Source of the DNA: Acidimicrobiales bacterium
GTDB taxonomy: Bacteria > Actinomycetota > Acidimicrobiia > Acidimicrobiales > Aldehydirespiratoraceae
Assembly: GCA_029247365.1 (NCBI GenBank)
Contig: JAQWLJ010000065.1
Span: 1-42,532, forward strand
DNA: 42,532 nucleotides
Reading direction: 5' to 3'
This document shows positions 10,384 to 18,283 of this stretch, piece by piece (positions within the stretch are counted from its first letter, which is position 1; the number at the start of each line of letters is the position of its first letter). The notes beneath the pieces were generated by a model, which was given only the letters and a program-made list of their open reading frames with translations, had not been told where the DNA came from and ran no database searches. The position numbers were made by a program, and so were the translations under genes.

Positions 10384-11876
10384 TGATCCGGCCAGACGAA
10401 CCGTCGGACCTGACGGGTCGCTAGGTCTTTGACTTGCAGCAAAGACGCGACGGCAAGTAGGAGCGGCAGGATCGAGAGCCGACCAGCGAGCATGCCCGGG
10501 ATCAGCACCAGGCGACCTACACGGTCGATGCCGCCAGCGTCACCGAACGCGGTGGTAGCCAGCGACGGCCCGGATGTTGACAGTACAGAGATTGCGCCCC
10601 AGATGGCGTCGAGAATCTCGGCCCCCGTCACCGCCAGCAGGAAGGAACCCACCGCGCAGAGGCCGAAATGGGCGATCTGGTAGCCGGTCAGATGGTCGAG
10701 CTCGGCGTCGCTGAGGGGTCGATTGGCGTGCTTCACCACGATGACGGCATTCGGATCGAGCTGCCTTCGCAGCTCGCGCCCGGCGAAAAGCACGAGCATC
10801 CACGCGCGAACGACGCGAAGCCCGCTCCCGGCCGAGGCACCCATCGCCCCGGTGGCGACCGCTACCAGCAGCAGGGCCAGGCTGGCTGCCGGGAAGAGGG
10901 TCCAGTCGACCACGGCATGGCCGGTTGTGCTGGAGGCACTGGCCGCAGTGAAGAGCGCATCGCCCACCGATAGTCCCTCGACGTCGAGGACGAGCATCGT
11001 CGTGACGGAGGCGATGATGGCGACATAGAGCCGGAGTTCGGGCGATGCGAGGAACCGACGGTGGTTCCCCCGGAGCAGCCAGAACAGGGCGAAGAAGCTC
11101 ATGCCTGCGACGATCATGAAGAACGTGGCCACGACGCGAGCCGGTCCGCCCTCGGTGGCGAACGAGTCAGCGTTATCGGAGAAGCCCCCGGTGGACACGG
11201 TCGTCATCGCGTGGATCGCGGCCCCACGAAGCGGCATGCCGGTCGCGGCGTAGCCGACGAAGCAGGCGGTGGTGAGTCCCGCATAAAGTCGAAACACCCG
11301 CTGGCTGCCGACGCGTGTCGTAGGCACGAGCCGATCGGCGCTACCGCCCTCCCCCTTCGGGGTCTGTACGAGGCCCCTCATCGCTCGCGGCAGCGCGACG
11401 ACCACCGCGGTTAGACCAAGCAGGCCACCAAGCCACTGGGTCGCACCGCGAAACAACGCCACCGAGAGCGAGAGTTCACTGGGGTCGAGCGTGGTGAGGG
11501 CAACGGTGCTGAACCCGGCTGCCGACTCAAAGAGCGCGCCGTCGACGGTGGATATGGCGCCCGAGAAAACGTAGGTGGCTGTGCCGAACAGCACCATGAT
11601 CGCCCAGGTCGAGGCCATGCCGGAGAGGACGCGTGCGGTCGCCGGCTGGCGACGACGGACAAAGGTGCGCCGCCCGGCTAGCCCCAGTGCAAGTGCGCTT
11701 ACCCCGGTCAACCCAAGGACTGCTGCATCAGCCCAGTCATCGGAGGCGCCGATGGCTGACGCGAGGACGGAAGCGGTGCCGAGACGCACTAGGCCGTCGG
11801 CGATCGCTAGCCGGCTGAAGGAATCGCGAGATGCCGCGCCGAGCAGCGCTCCCTCGGACGCTGCGTGCCGGGTCAC
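10380..11876 (-). CDS. Divergent TrkH paralogue with Ala in the first selectivity filter
   Basis: A second TrkH-family membrane protein of 498 residues. The P-loop motifs align with those of the neighbour, but the first reads AGFSTVAL with Ala126 (codon 11499-11501, GCC) where the filter glycine stands. The other three loops keep glycine: STGG (G230), STTG (G319) and TSGP (G436). The gating loop is also shortened (MGASAGSGLRVVR, about 345-357, without the GSTSGGIK of its neighbour). GRLSILPLL near the end is conserved. The GTG start overlaps the trkA stop (11873-11876) and the stop overlaps the next trkH start, so all three are probably translated as a coupled set. It could be a Na+- or mixed-selectivity pore, a partner subunit in a mixed dimer, or a regulatory pseudo-channel. 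Confidence 0.9.
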   Translation of the reverse strand: MTRHAASEGALLGAASRDSFSRLAIADGLVRLGTASVLASAIGASDDWADAAVLGLTGVSALALGLAGRRTFVRRRQPATARVLSGMASTWAIMVLFGTATYVFSGAISTVDGALFESAAGFSTVALTTLDPSELSLSVALFRGATQWLGGLLGLTAVVVALPRAMRGLVQTPKGEGGSADRLVPTTRVGSQRVFRLYAGLTTACFVGYAATGMPLRGAAIHAMTTVSTGGFSDNADSFATEGGPARVVATFFMIVAGMSFFALFWLLRGNHRRFLASPELRLYVAIIASVTTMLVLDVEGLSVGDALFTAASASSTTGHAVVDWTLFPAASLALLLVAVATGAMGASAGSGLRVVRAWMLVLFAGRELRRQLDPNAVIVVKHANRPLSDAELDHLTGYQIAHFGLCAVGSFLLAVTGAEILDAIWGAISVLSTSGPSLATTAFGDAGGIDRVGRLVLIPGMLAGRLSILPLLLAVASLLQVKDLATRQVRRFVWPDQ

Positions 11877-13216
11877 CCGAGTACGCCGTGGACCTCGTCG
11901 ACCGCGCTAGGCATCGCCACCACCACGACGCGATCACGAGCCCGGAGCCGACTCCGCCCGCGTCCGATCTGCGGGTTGCCGTCCCGGACGAATGCTGCGA
12001 TCAGGGCGTTCTTAGGGAGATTGAGCTCACTGACCATCGCCCCATCGGCACGGCTGTGCTCGGCAACCTCGAGCTCGATGATCTCAGCATCGCCGTGAAG
12101 AAAGGTGGCCACGGCCGCTACGCCACCGCGCACGAAGCGAAGGACGCCGTTCGCCGTGGCGGTGCGGGGCGAGAGCGCAACGTCGACTCCAGCACCGCTG
12201 AGGAGGGACAGAAGCGCGAGACGATGCAGGACAGCCACCGTTTCGTCGGTGCCGCTCGCCTTAGCGAAGAGGCACGCGAGAATGTTGGCGTCGTCCTCGC
12301 CCGTGAGCGCAACCACCATCTCAAACCGACCGACATCGGCCTCGTCGAGCAGGTCGTCATCGGTAATGTCACCCTCAAGAACAAGACAGTTCTCGAGGCG
12401 CTCGGCGAGTTCGCGGGCGCGGTTCGTGTCTCGCTCGACCACCACCACGTGAACCCCACGGGTGGTGAGGCTGGTCGCGAGGATCTCGGCAGTGCGTCCG
12501 CCGCCGAGCAACATGACCCGCTTGGGGACGGCGCGGACCAGCCCGAGCAGCTCAGCGACGAGCTTTCCCGCATCGCTCTTGGCCACGACGCGGACGTGAT
12601 CGCCGGCCTCGAGGCGGTGGTCTCGGCGCGGGATAATGGTCTCGTCGCCGCGGCCGATGGCTGCGACCATGAAGTCCCAGTCGGGCTCAAACTCCTTGGC
12701 GATTTCCCCGAGTGTTCGGCCGACGAGCGGAGCCTCGGCCGGCAGCTTCGCGCCGATCACGATCACCTCGTCATTGGCCATGTAGGCGACTTCGTCGGCG
12801 CCGGGGAAGTCGAGGAGTTCGAGGACTTCTTGAGCCGTTTCGGCGTCGGGATCGATGAACAAGTCAGCACCTGACGCGGCACGAACTTCGGTGGCCTTCT
12901 TACTGCGAAGGTCACCCGCTTCGATGCGCACGATCGTCTGGCGGACCCCGAGCGACTTCGCCAGCATCGACGAGATGAGGTTGGCTTCGTCGTTGGCGGT
13001 GACAGCGACAAGCAGCTGCGCGTGTTCGATGCCAGCTCTTGCGAGAATCGACGGATGGGTTCCGCTGCCGCTCACGGTCAGCACGTCGAGTGCGTCGTCG
13101 AGACGCTGCAGCTTCCCCTCATCGATATCGATGATCGCGACGTCGTGGCCTTCTCGGCTCAGGCGATCGGCCACGTACGAACCGACCTCGCCGGCTCCGA
13201 CAACAACCACGTGCAC
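11873..13216 (-). CDS. trkA: Trk system K+ uptake regulatory protein
   Basis: The cytosolic nucleotide-binding ring protein that gates TrkH. It has 447 residues in the full two-repeat form: a Rossmann domain at 1-130 (VVGAGEVGS, with D30 for the ribose), a TrkA-C domain near 140-215, a second Rossmann domain from about 225 and a second TrkA-C domain near 365-447. The second nucleotide loop is degenerate (LGGGRTAE instead of GxGxxG), which is common for the second half. The GTG start gives the standard MHVVVVGAGEVG opening; no strong ribosome-binding site precedes it, and a TAGAAC hexamer lies six bases upstream. It is separated by 17 bp from the cyclo-ligase gene and is followed by two overlapping trkH genes. 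Confidence 0.95.
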   Translation of the reverse strand: MHVVVVGAGEVGSYVADRLSREGHDVAIIDIDEGKLQRLDDALDVLTVSGSGTHPSILARAGIEHAQLLVAVTANDEANLISSMLAKSLGVRQTIVRIEAGDLRSKKATEVRAASGADLFIDPDAETAQEVLELLDFPGADEVAYMANDEVIVIGAKLPAEAPLVGRTLGEIAKEFEPDWDFMVAAIGRGDETIIPRRDHRLEAGDHVRVVAKSDAGKLVAELLGLVRAVPKRVMLLGGGRTAEILATSLTTRGVHVVVVERDTNRARELAERLENCLVLEGDITDDDLLDEADVGRFEMVVALTGEDDANILACLFAKASGTDETVAVLHRLALLSLLSGAGVDVALSPRTATANGVLRFVRGGVAAVATFLHGDAEIIELEVAEHSRADGAMVSELNLPKNALIAAFVRDGNPQIGRGRSRLRARDRVVVVAMPSAVDEVHGVLG

Positions 13217-13233
13217 ATGACAGTTCTATCCGC

Positions 13234-13854
13234 TCAGGGCGAAGAATGGGGGTCTTCTCCCAAGGGATCGAGGCTGCCAGGCCGAAACTCGATGACCTCG
13301 TCGTCGGTAACGACGGCATCGAGGGGCTGGTCCCACGGCTCGGTGGGCACACGCTCGACCTCCTGAAAACTGTGCGCGACACCGATCATCACCGGACGGG
13401 CGGCGCCTGCGAGCCTCATCACCCGGTCGTAAAAGCCGCCGCCCTGACCAAGCCGCTGCCCATGGCGGTCAAACGCTACGAGAGGCGTGAGCACAGCCGT
13501 ATGGCCATCAAACGGCACTGGTGCGCCATCGGTTGGCTCCTCAATCCCAAAGCTCCCAGCGACCGTCGCAGCTTCGGGATTCCATGACAGAAACTCCAGG
13601 TGATCTCCGACCACACGCGGCACCGTAACGACGGTTCCCTGCTCGCGCAGCAGCCTCAACGACGCCTCAATGCCGATCTCGCCTCGCACCGCGCGGTACC
13701 CGGCGACGACGAGGGCGTCACGCAGGATCGGCAGCCGGGCGAGCCGTGTCGCGATGGTGAGCGACGCCTTCTTCTGGTCGACCTCGGCAAGCAAGGCACG
13801 GCGTTCACGCAGCACGAGCCGCATCGAGTGGCGCTTAGCAGTGAGGTCGGTCAT
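13234..13854 (-). CDS. 5-formyltetrahydrofolate cyclo-ligase
   Basis: Converts 5-formyl-THF to 5,10-methenyl-THF with ATP in the cytosol. It has 206 residues, the usual size. The signature LGQGGGFYDR (135-144) corresponds to the family's GxGGGYYDR, and LTPLVAFDRHGQRLG precedes it as expected. RHSMRLVLRERR at the N-terminus matches the K/R-rich start helix. It sits 17 bp upstream of trkA on the same strand and probably shares its transcript. That pairing has no obvious metabolic link. The ATG at 13852-13854 is the only good start. The hppA terminator lies just upstream, so this gene should have its own promoter in 13855-13892, but I could not recognise one. Confidence 0.93.
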   Translation of the reverse strand: MTDLTAKRHSMRLVLRERRALLAEVDQKKASLTIATRLARLPILRDALVVAGYRAVRGEIGIEASLRLLREQGTVVTVPRVVGDHLEFLSWNPEAATVAGSFGIEEPTDGAPVPFDGHTAVLTPLVAFDRHGQRLGQGGGFYDRVMRLAGAARPVMIGVAHSFQEVERVPTEPWDQPLDAVVTDDEVIEFRPGSLDPLGEDPHSSP

Positions 13855-13892
13855 AAGAGCACAGGAGATCGCATGGACGGTCCGAAAAGCGA

Positions 13893-13922
13893 ATGAGGGG
13901 GACCCCGTAGGATCCCCCTCAT
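13893..13922 (-). terminator. Intrinsic terminator after hppA
   Basis: A perfect 10-bp inverted repeat (ATGAGGGGGA and TCCCCCTCAT, 10-base loop) begins 19 bp beyond the hppA stop. On the minus strand it is followed by a short T-rich run (CGCTTTTCGG, about 13881-13890). The GC-rich stem and position suit a rho-independent terminator that separates hppA from the cyclo-ligase-trk operon. Confidence 0.75.
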
Positions 13923-13941
13923 CACGCCAGATCTACTCGGC

Positions 13942-16032
13942 TCAGACGAAGGCGCTGGCAAACACCAGCGACACGATGGTCATCACCTTCAGCAGGATGT
14001 TCATGGCCGGACCCGAGGTGTCCTTGAATGGGTCACCGACGGTGTCACCGACGACGGCGGCCTTGTGGTTATCCGAGCCTTTGCCGCCGTGGGCGCCAGT
14101 CTCGATGTACTTCTTGGCGTTGTCCCACGCGCCGCCTGCGTTCGCCATGAAGATGGCGAGGGCGAAGCCGGTCACCAGCGCACCGGCGAGCAGCCCACCA
14201 AGTGCATCGACGTCGATGAAACCGACGACTAGGGGGACCACGACAGCGAGAGCACCCGGAACGATCATCTCCTTGAGGCTGGCGTCGGTCGAGATCGCCA
14301 CACAGCGCGCGGAGTCAGGCACGACCCCCTCCTTGCCTTCGCGTAGGCCGGGGATCTCGCGGAACTGACGGCGGACCTCCTCGATCATCGCCGCAGCAGC
14401 GCGTCCGACAGCATCGATCGTGAGCGCAGCGAACAGGAAGGGCAAGCCGGCCCCGAGGAACAAGCCGATGAACACGTCGACTTCACCGATATTGAGGCTC
14501 AATGAGCCGCCTTCCTGAATCACGGCGAACTCGAAGCTCTTGAACAATGCGAGAGCCGTGAGCGCTGCCGGGCCGACGGCGAAACCCTTCGCGATCGCGG
14601 CGGTGGTGTTGCCGAGCGAGTCGAGCGCGTCGGTGACCTCACGAACCGATGGGTCGAGCTCGGCCATCTCGGCGATGCCTCCGGCGTTGTCGGCAATCGG
14701 TCCGTATGCGTCGACGGATACGACGACACCGGTCGTGGCGAGCATGCCAATCGCCGCGACAGCGATGCCGTAAATACCGGCGAAGGGGTCATCGGCGCCG
14801 AGGGTGAGTTCGCCGCCCCAGTAGGCGACGGCCACACCGACGAGAATGAGGACGACCGACGCTGCGACCGAGATCATGCCGGCGCTGATGCCCGACAGGA
14901 TCGTGGTCGCTGGCCCTGTTTCGGTTTGTGCTGCGATCTTCTTCACGGGCCCGAAGTGGTCGGACGTGTAGAACTCAGCCGTCTTGCCCAGCGCCCAGCC
15001 CACGATGAGACCACCGATGACCGACACGGCGAGCCCGATGGGGCTGCCGTCGGCGATATCGCCAAACATCCAGAAGGCAACGCCGATGGTGGCGAGGACC
15101 GTGAGGCCCATCGCCACATTGGTGCCCATGTGAAGGGCCTTGCTGAGGGCCTTGCTGTCGGTACTGTCGCCGCCCTTCACCAGGAAGGAGCCGATGATCG
15201 AGGCGATCATGCCGACGAACGCAATCGCCATCGGGAACATGAGGAACTCGACGGTGCCGACGTTGCCAGCGTCGGCCGCAGCCAGACCGCCACCCGCAAA
15301 GGCAGTGAGTGCGACCGGAGCAATGATCGAACCGGCGTACGACTCGAAGAGGTCGGCGCCCATGCCGGCGACATCGCCGACGTTGTCGCCCACGTTGTCG
15401 GCGATGGTGGCGGGGTTTCGGGGGTCATCTTCAGGGATGCCGGCCTCGACCTTTCCGACGAGGTCTGCGCCGACATCGGCGGCCTTGGTGTAGATGCCAC
15501 CGCCCACGCGAGAGAAGAGTGCAATCGACGATGCACCGAGCCCATACGCGGTCAGGATCTCGAAGGCCTGATCGACCTCGAACCACTCGACGAACGCGAG
15601 GTAGGTCAGCATGAGACCGCCGAGGGCGAGACCCGCCACGGTGAAGCCCATCACGGCACCACCGCGGAATGCGACGGGGAGCGCCTTGCCGGGGCCGTGC
15701 TTGGCTGCCTCGGTCGTGCGGGCATTGGCCATGGTGGCCACCGTCATGCCCACGTAGCCGGCGGTCGCCGACAAAACTGCGCCGAGGAGGTAGCTGATCG
15801 CGGCGAGCGGCGTGATGACGATCGCGAGCAGGACCATCATGACCACGACGAAGGCCGAGACCCACGTGTACTCCTGCTTCAGGAAGGCCCTTGCCCCCTT
15901 CTGAATCTCAACCATGAGAAACTGCATGCGGTCATCGCCCGCCGGCGCAGCCTCCACAGCCTTGTAGTAGAACGCGGCCAAGGCGAGCCCGGCCACCGCC
16001 GAGATCAAGGCCAGATACGGTACGGCGCTCAC
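13942..16032 (-). CDS. hppA: Membrane-bound ion-translocating pyrophosphatase
   Basis: Hydrolyses pyrophosphate and pumps ions across the membrane. It has 696 residues with about 16 hydrophobic helices. Catalytic motifs are intact: DNVGDNVGD (212-220), the ESY glutamate E230, and DNAGGIAE (448-455). GNTTAAIAKG (474-483) has alanine at position 478, where K+-independent H+-pumps carry lysine (GNTTK), so this enzyme belongs to the K+-dependent class; whether it pumps H+ or Na+ cannot be decided here. VGDTVGDPFKDTSGP (661-675) is the conserved C-terminal metal/PPi motif. The GTG start has a good AGGAG site four to eight bases upstream. It is a single-gene unit with its own terminator, next to but not within the trk operon. 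Confidence 0.96.
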   Translation of the reverse strand: MSAVPYLALISAVAGLALAAFYYKAVEAAPAGDDRMQFLMVEIQKGARAFLKQEYTWVSAFVVVMMVLLAIVITPLAAISYLLGAVLSATAGYVGMTVATMANARTTEAAKHGPGKALPVAFRGGAVMGFTVAGLALGGLMLTYLAFVEWFEVDQAFEILTAYGLGASSIALFSRVGGGIYTKAADVGADLVGKVEAGIPEDDPRNPATIADNVGDNVGDVAGMGADLFESYAGSIIAPVALTAFAGGGLAAADAGNVGTVEFLMFPMAIAFVGMIASIIGSFLVKGGDSTDSKALSKALHMGTNVAMGLTVLATIGVAFWMFGDIADGSPIGLAVSVIGGLIVGWALGKTAEFYTSDHFGPVKKIAAQTETGPATTILSGISAGMISVAASVVLILVGVAVAYWGGELTLGADDPFAGIYGIAVAAIGMLATTGVVVSVDAYGPIADNAGGIAEMAELDPSVREVTDALDSLGNTTAAIAKGFAVGPAALTALALFKSFEFAVIQEGGSLSLNIGEVDVFIGLFLGAGLPFLFAALTIDAVGRAAAAMIEEVRRQFREIPGLREGKEGVVPDSARCVAISTDASLKEMIVPGALAVVVPLVVGFIDVDALGGLLAGALVTGFALAIFMANAGGAWDNAKKYIETGAHGGKGSDNHKAAVVGDTVGDPFKDTSGPAMNILLKVMTIVSLVFASAFV

Positions 16033-16360
16033 GTTTTCTCCTGTCGTAGCGCGTCAAATTGACCCTGGGAAGCTATCGACAATACGTGCTCGCTACACGC
16101 ATTCTCTGGTGATTCTGCGCAGCGATTTCGTCTCTTGGCCGTCTATTTCCTCCCCACGGCAACACCTCGGGCTAGCGTTGGTTGCGCTCCGCTGGGCTCT
16201 GCGGTCCTTCGGTAGCCATCGGTCGTTCAACGGGCGACGGGGGCAGTCCGACTCCGGGGCAGCAAGCAAGGCGGCAGGCACGCGGCTTCCATGGCGAGTT
16301 GCGGATGAATCCACCGTTCGCCCACGCACCATCCACTCTCGCGTCTGCGAGACTGCGTTT
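16033..16360. other. Intergenic region upstream of hppA and the J-domain gene
   Basis: This 328-bp stretch lies between two divergent genes and must hold both promoters. It contains the hppA ribosome-binding site and a small perfect palindrome GTCAA-A-TTGAC at 16053-16063, twenty bases before the hppA GTG. A frame open through it on the plus strand continues into the J-domain gene, but its translation (rich in R, S and P, no fold) does not look coding. I found no tRNA arm set and no convincing structured RNA. Confidence 0.4.
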
Positions 16361-16900
16361 GTGGATCTCCACGCTGCGATCGCTGCGCTCGGACTCTCTG
16401 GCTCCCCTCCGTGGAGTGAGATCCGGCGAGCCCACCGAGCGGCGATTCGTCGCGCCCATCCCGACGTCGGTGGAGATCCGGTTCACGCCGCCAAGATCAA
16501 TCAGGCCTTCGATGCGCTGCATGCGGCCACCAAGGGCGGCACCATTACGTTGCCCAACCCGGCGCCGCCTCTTCCCGCGGCTCCGGCTGCGAGTTCGCCG
16601 CGCCGCATGGTCGATCGCGACGACCCGACCGAAATCCTGCTTCGCCTCTCCGACGCAGCGCATGACATCGGCGATGTCGTATTCATCGATCCGGTCGCAG
16701 GGCTCATGGAAGTTGTCGTGGGTGACGCGCCTGCAGTCGGTCAGCTCACCATCCACGTCGGCGCCTCGGAACTGAGCCATGACGGTGTCCCGGTCGCGTT
16801 TACCCTGGACGCGCTCGGCGTCACCCCAGCCCCGCTGATCCACGACGTCGTCGATGACCTGATGCGCAGGTATCGCAACCGAAAACTCAACGGCGCCTAG
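16361..16900 (+). CDS. J-domain (DnaJ-like) protein
   Basis: A 179-residue protein with an N-terminal J domain: WSEIRRAHRAAIRRAHPDVGGDP, with the HPD tripeptide at 33-35, followed by KINQAFDAL. Such domains stimulate DnaK-type Hsp70 ATPases. A proline/alanine-rich linker (about 60-85) leads to a C-terminal domain of about 95 residues that I do not recognise; it has no zinc cysteines or G/F region, so this is not DnaJ itself. The frame is open 84 codons further upstream, but that part is low-complexity and unlike protein; the GTG at 16361 places the J domain at a natural distance from the start. No clear ribosome-binding site is seen. The stop shares CTAG with the convergent PfkB kinase gene. 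Confidence 0.75.
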   Translation: MDLHAAIAALGLSGSPPWSEIRRAHRAAIRRAHPDVGGDPVHAAKINQAFDALHAATKGGTITLPNPAPPLPAAPAASSPRRMVDRDDPTEILLRLSDAAHDIGDVVFIDPVAGLMEVVVGDAPAVGQLTIHVGASELSHDGVPVAFTLDALGVTPAPLIHDVVDDLMRRYRNRKLNGA

Positions 16901-17754
16901 CGAGCGACGGTCGGGCCAACGTTTTGCAATACGCGCGCCGCTACCCGATGGCCGGCGTGACACGCCGACACCGCATCCGCACCGGTGCGGCGCGAGGCCA
17001 GGAAGCCGGCAAGAAAGCCGTCGCCGGTGCCGGTCCGGTCGCGAATTTTGTCGATCGGGCTCACCGGCACGGATTCCACTCGTCCCGAGCCATCGAGTAC
17101 CAACGTTGGTCTCGGTCCAGCTGTCACGATCGTGACCGCCGCGCCGGCTATCGCCTGACGCGGCTGGCATCCCACGCTGGCGTGCTCGGCCCGGTTGAGC
17201 ACCACCGCGTCGGGGTGAAGGGCGCGCATCAGTTCTGCGAAGGCATCAACGCCAAGGAGCTCGAGGTCAGCGGCCGAAGGACCGCCCACGACGACAGGAA
17301 CTCTCAAATCGGTGATTGACGCCAGGAGCCCCTCGATGGCGCTGGCGAGCGGATCCTCGGTGAAAGCCGATGCTGCAACATAGAGCTGGCTCACCCCGGT
17401 TAGATCAACGTCCTCGAGTAGGGCTGGACCACGGGAGGCGCCGCGGTCGACCAGCCGGCTTCGGACGCCGAGGGCAACAGTGGTGACGATGACGCCCGTT
17501 GCGCCCGCATGGCGAACATCGGCCTGCACCCCGCGAGATCGGATGTCGTCTGCGAGGACGTGCCCGAGGGCATCCTCGCCAACCTGGCATACCAACCGCG
17601 GCGTACCCCCCATTTCGGCGTCGATCGCTGCCACGTTCGCGGCTGACCCGCCCCGAACGCGAGCGCTGCGCACCGAGGTGTCTTGGCCGCGCACCGGCGC
17701 GCCCTTCATCTGCAGGAGTAACTCTTCTAGGAGGTCGCCGATCGCCAACAGCAC
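16897..17754 (-). CDS. PfkB-family carbohydrate kinase
   Basis: A ribokinase-fold sugar or nucleoside kinase of 285 residues. The substrate loop GGSAAN is at 35-40, and the ATP/anion-hole signature DRTGTGDGFLAGFL is at 239-252, with the catalytic base D245. The N-terminus (LLAIGDLLEELLLQ) is the usual first strand. The substrate is not readable; adenosine, ribose or 2-keto-3-deoxy sugars are all possible for this family. The gene starts with GTG and has no Shine-Dalgarno site; a TACATT -10 hexamer sits seven bases before the GTG, so the mRNA is probably leaderless. The stop overlaps the J-domain gene stop by four bases. Confidence 0.88.
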   Translation of the reverse strand: MLLAIGDLLEELLLQMKGAPVRGQDTSVRSARVRGGSAANVAAIDAEMGGTPRLVCQVGEDALGHVLADDIRSRGVQADVRHAGATGVIVTTVALGVRSRLVDRGASRGPALLEDVDLTGVSQLYVAASAFTEDPLASAIEGLLASITDLRVPVVVGGPSAADLELLGVDAFAELMRALHPDAVVLNRAEHASVGCQPRQAIAGAAVTIVTAGPRPTLVLDGSGRVESVPVSPIDKIRDRTGTGDGFLAGFLASRRTGADAVSACHAGHRVAARVLQNVGPTVAR

Positions 17755-17761
17755 GCGGGCG

Positions 17762-17767
17762 AATGTA
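17762..17767 (-). promoter_or_regulatory. Leaderless -10 (TACATT) of the PfkB kinase gene
   Basis: TACATT on the minus strand is followed by seven bases and then the GTG start. The spacing fits transcription beginning at the start codon. Confidence 0.45.
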
Positions 17768-17844
17768 GCCGCCGCGCGGGCCTCAGTGGATCAGGACTCG
17801 GTGATCTCGCGAGCCATGGGGCCCGGTTCCGTGTAACTGACGGC

Positions 17845-18222
17845 TCAGCTGCTTTCCGTGTCCCCATGACGGGCATCGATCCAGGCCACTTCGCGGTCTC
17901 TGACGAGCTTGTAGGCGTCGGCGAGGAGGCGAACCGCCTCAGCCTCGGCTGCGGAGCGAATCGTGTCGGCGTCGGAATGCGCCTGCATCAGGACGTCAGC
18001 AACACTGCGACGCGTGGCCCGAAGGACGAGGTCGTCGCGGTCGTCAGGCAGCTCCGTTGCATTGATCTCCACCTGCATGAGATTGATCGAGGTGTCTATC
18101 TCAGCCAATCGGTGGTCGACGTCGCGGCGGTGATAGCCCCACAGACGACGCGGGAACTCCCTTTTTGCCTTCGCAGGAACCAAGGGTTCCTCCCGCTTCG
18201 CTTTTCGGCTCCGTCGACCCAT
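17845..18222 (-). CDS. Small DivIVA-like coiled-coil protein
   Basis: A 125-residue protein. After a basic start (MGRRSRKAKRE), FPRRLWGYHRRDVDHRLAEID (about 23-43) resembles the DivIVA N-terminal membrane-curvature motif (F..RGY..+DVD..L). The rest (about 44-120) is heptad-like, with the A-x3-A spacing SVADVLMQAHSDADTIRSAA typical of DivIVA coiled coils. DivIVA proteins recruit wall-growth and division factors to curved membrane. ATG 18222 is chosen because GGGAGG lies four bases upstream; the longer frame to 18321 would overlap the M23 gene. It lies 61 bp after the M23 peptidase gene on the same strand, so a joint role in envelope growth is a reasonable inference. The similarity is partial and the call tentative. 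Confidence 0.65.
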   Translation of the reverse strand: MGRRSRKAKREEPLVPAKAKREFPRRLWGYHRRDVDHRLAEIDTSINLMQVEINATELPDDRDDLVLRATRRSVADVLMQAHSDADTIRSAAEAEAVRLLADAYKLVRDREVAWIDARHGDTESS

Positions 18223-18283
18223 TACGCCTCCCGCGAAGGATCGTAGCGACCGGTTGCGGGACCGGCCAGATGCCCGAGCGGCG

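Noticed and set aside
14926-16062. A 378-codon plus-strand open frame opposite hppA
   Set aside because: Rich in H, R, E and D, as expected from the antisense of a membrane protein gene; hppA is certain.
16140-16320. A possible small structured RNA (SRP RNA or RNase P fragment) in the hppA upstream region
   Set aside because: CCGGGGCAGCAAGC loosely resembles the SRP RNA core, but the conserved tetraloop and asymmetric loop bases are not present and no long pairing stem was found.
16109-16360. An 84-residue N-terminal extension of the J-domain protein
   Set aside because: Composition is unlike a folded domain, and J domains of this type usually start close to the N-terminus.
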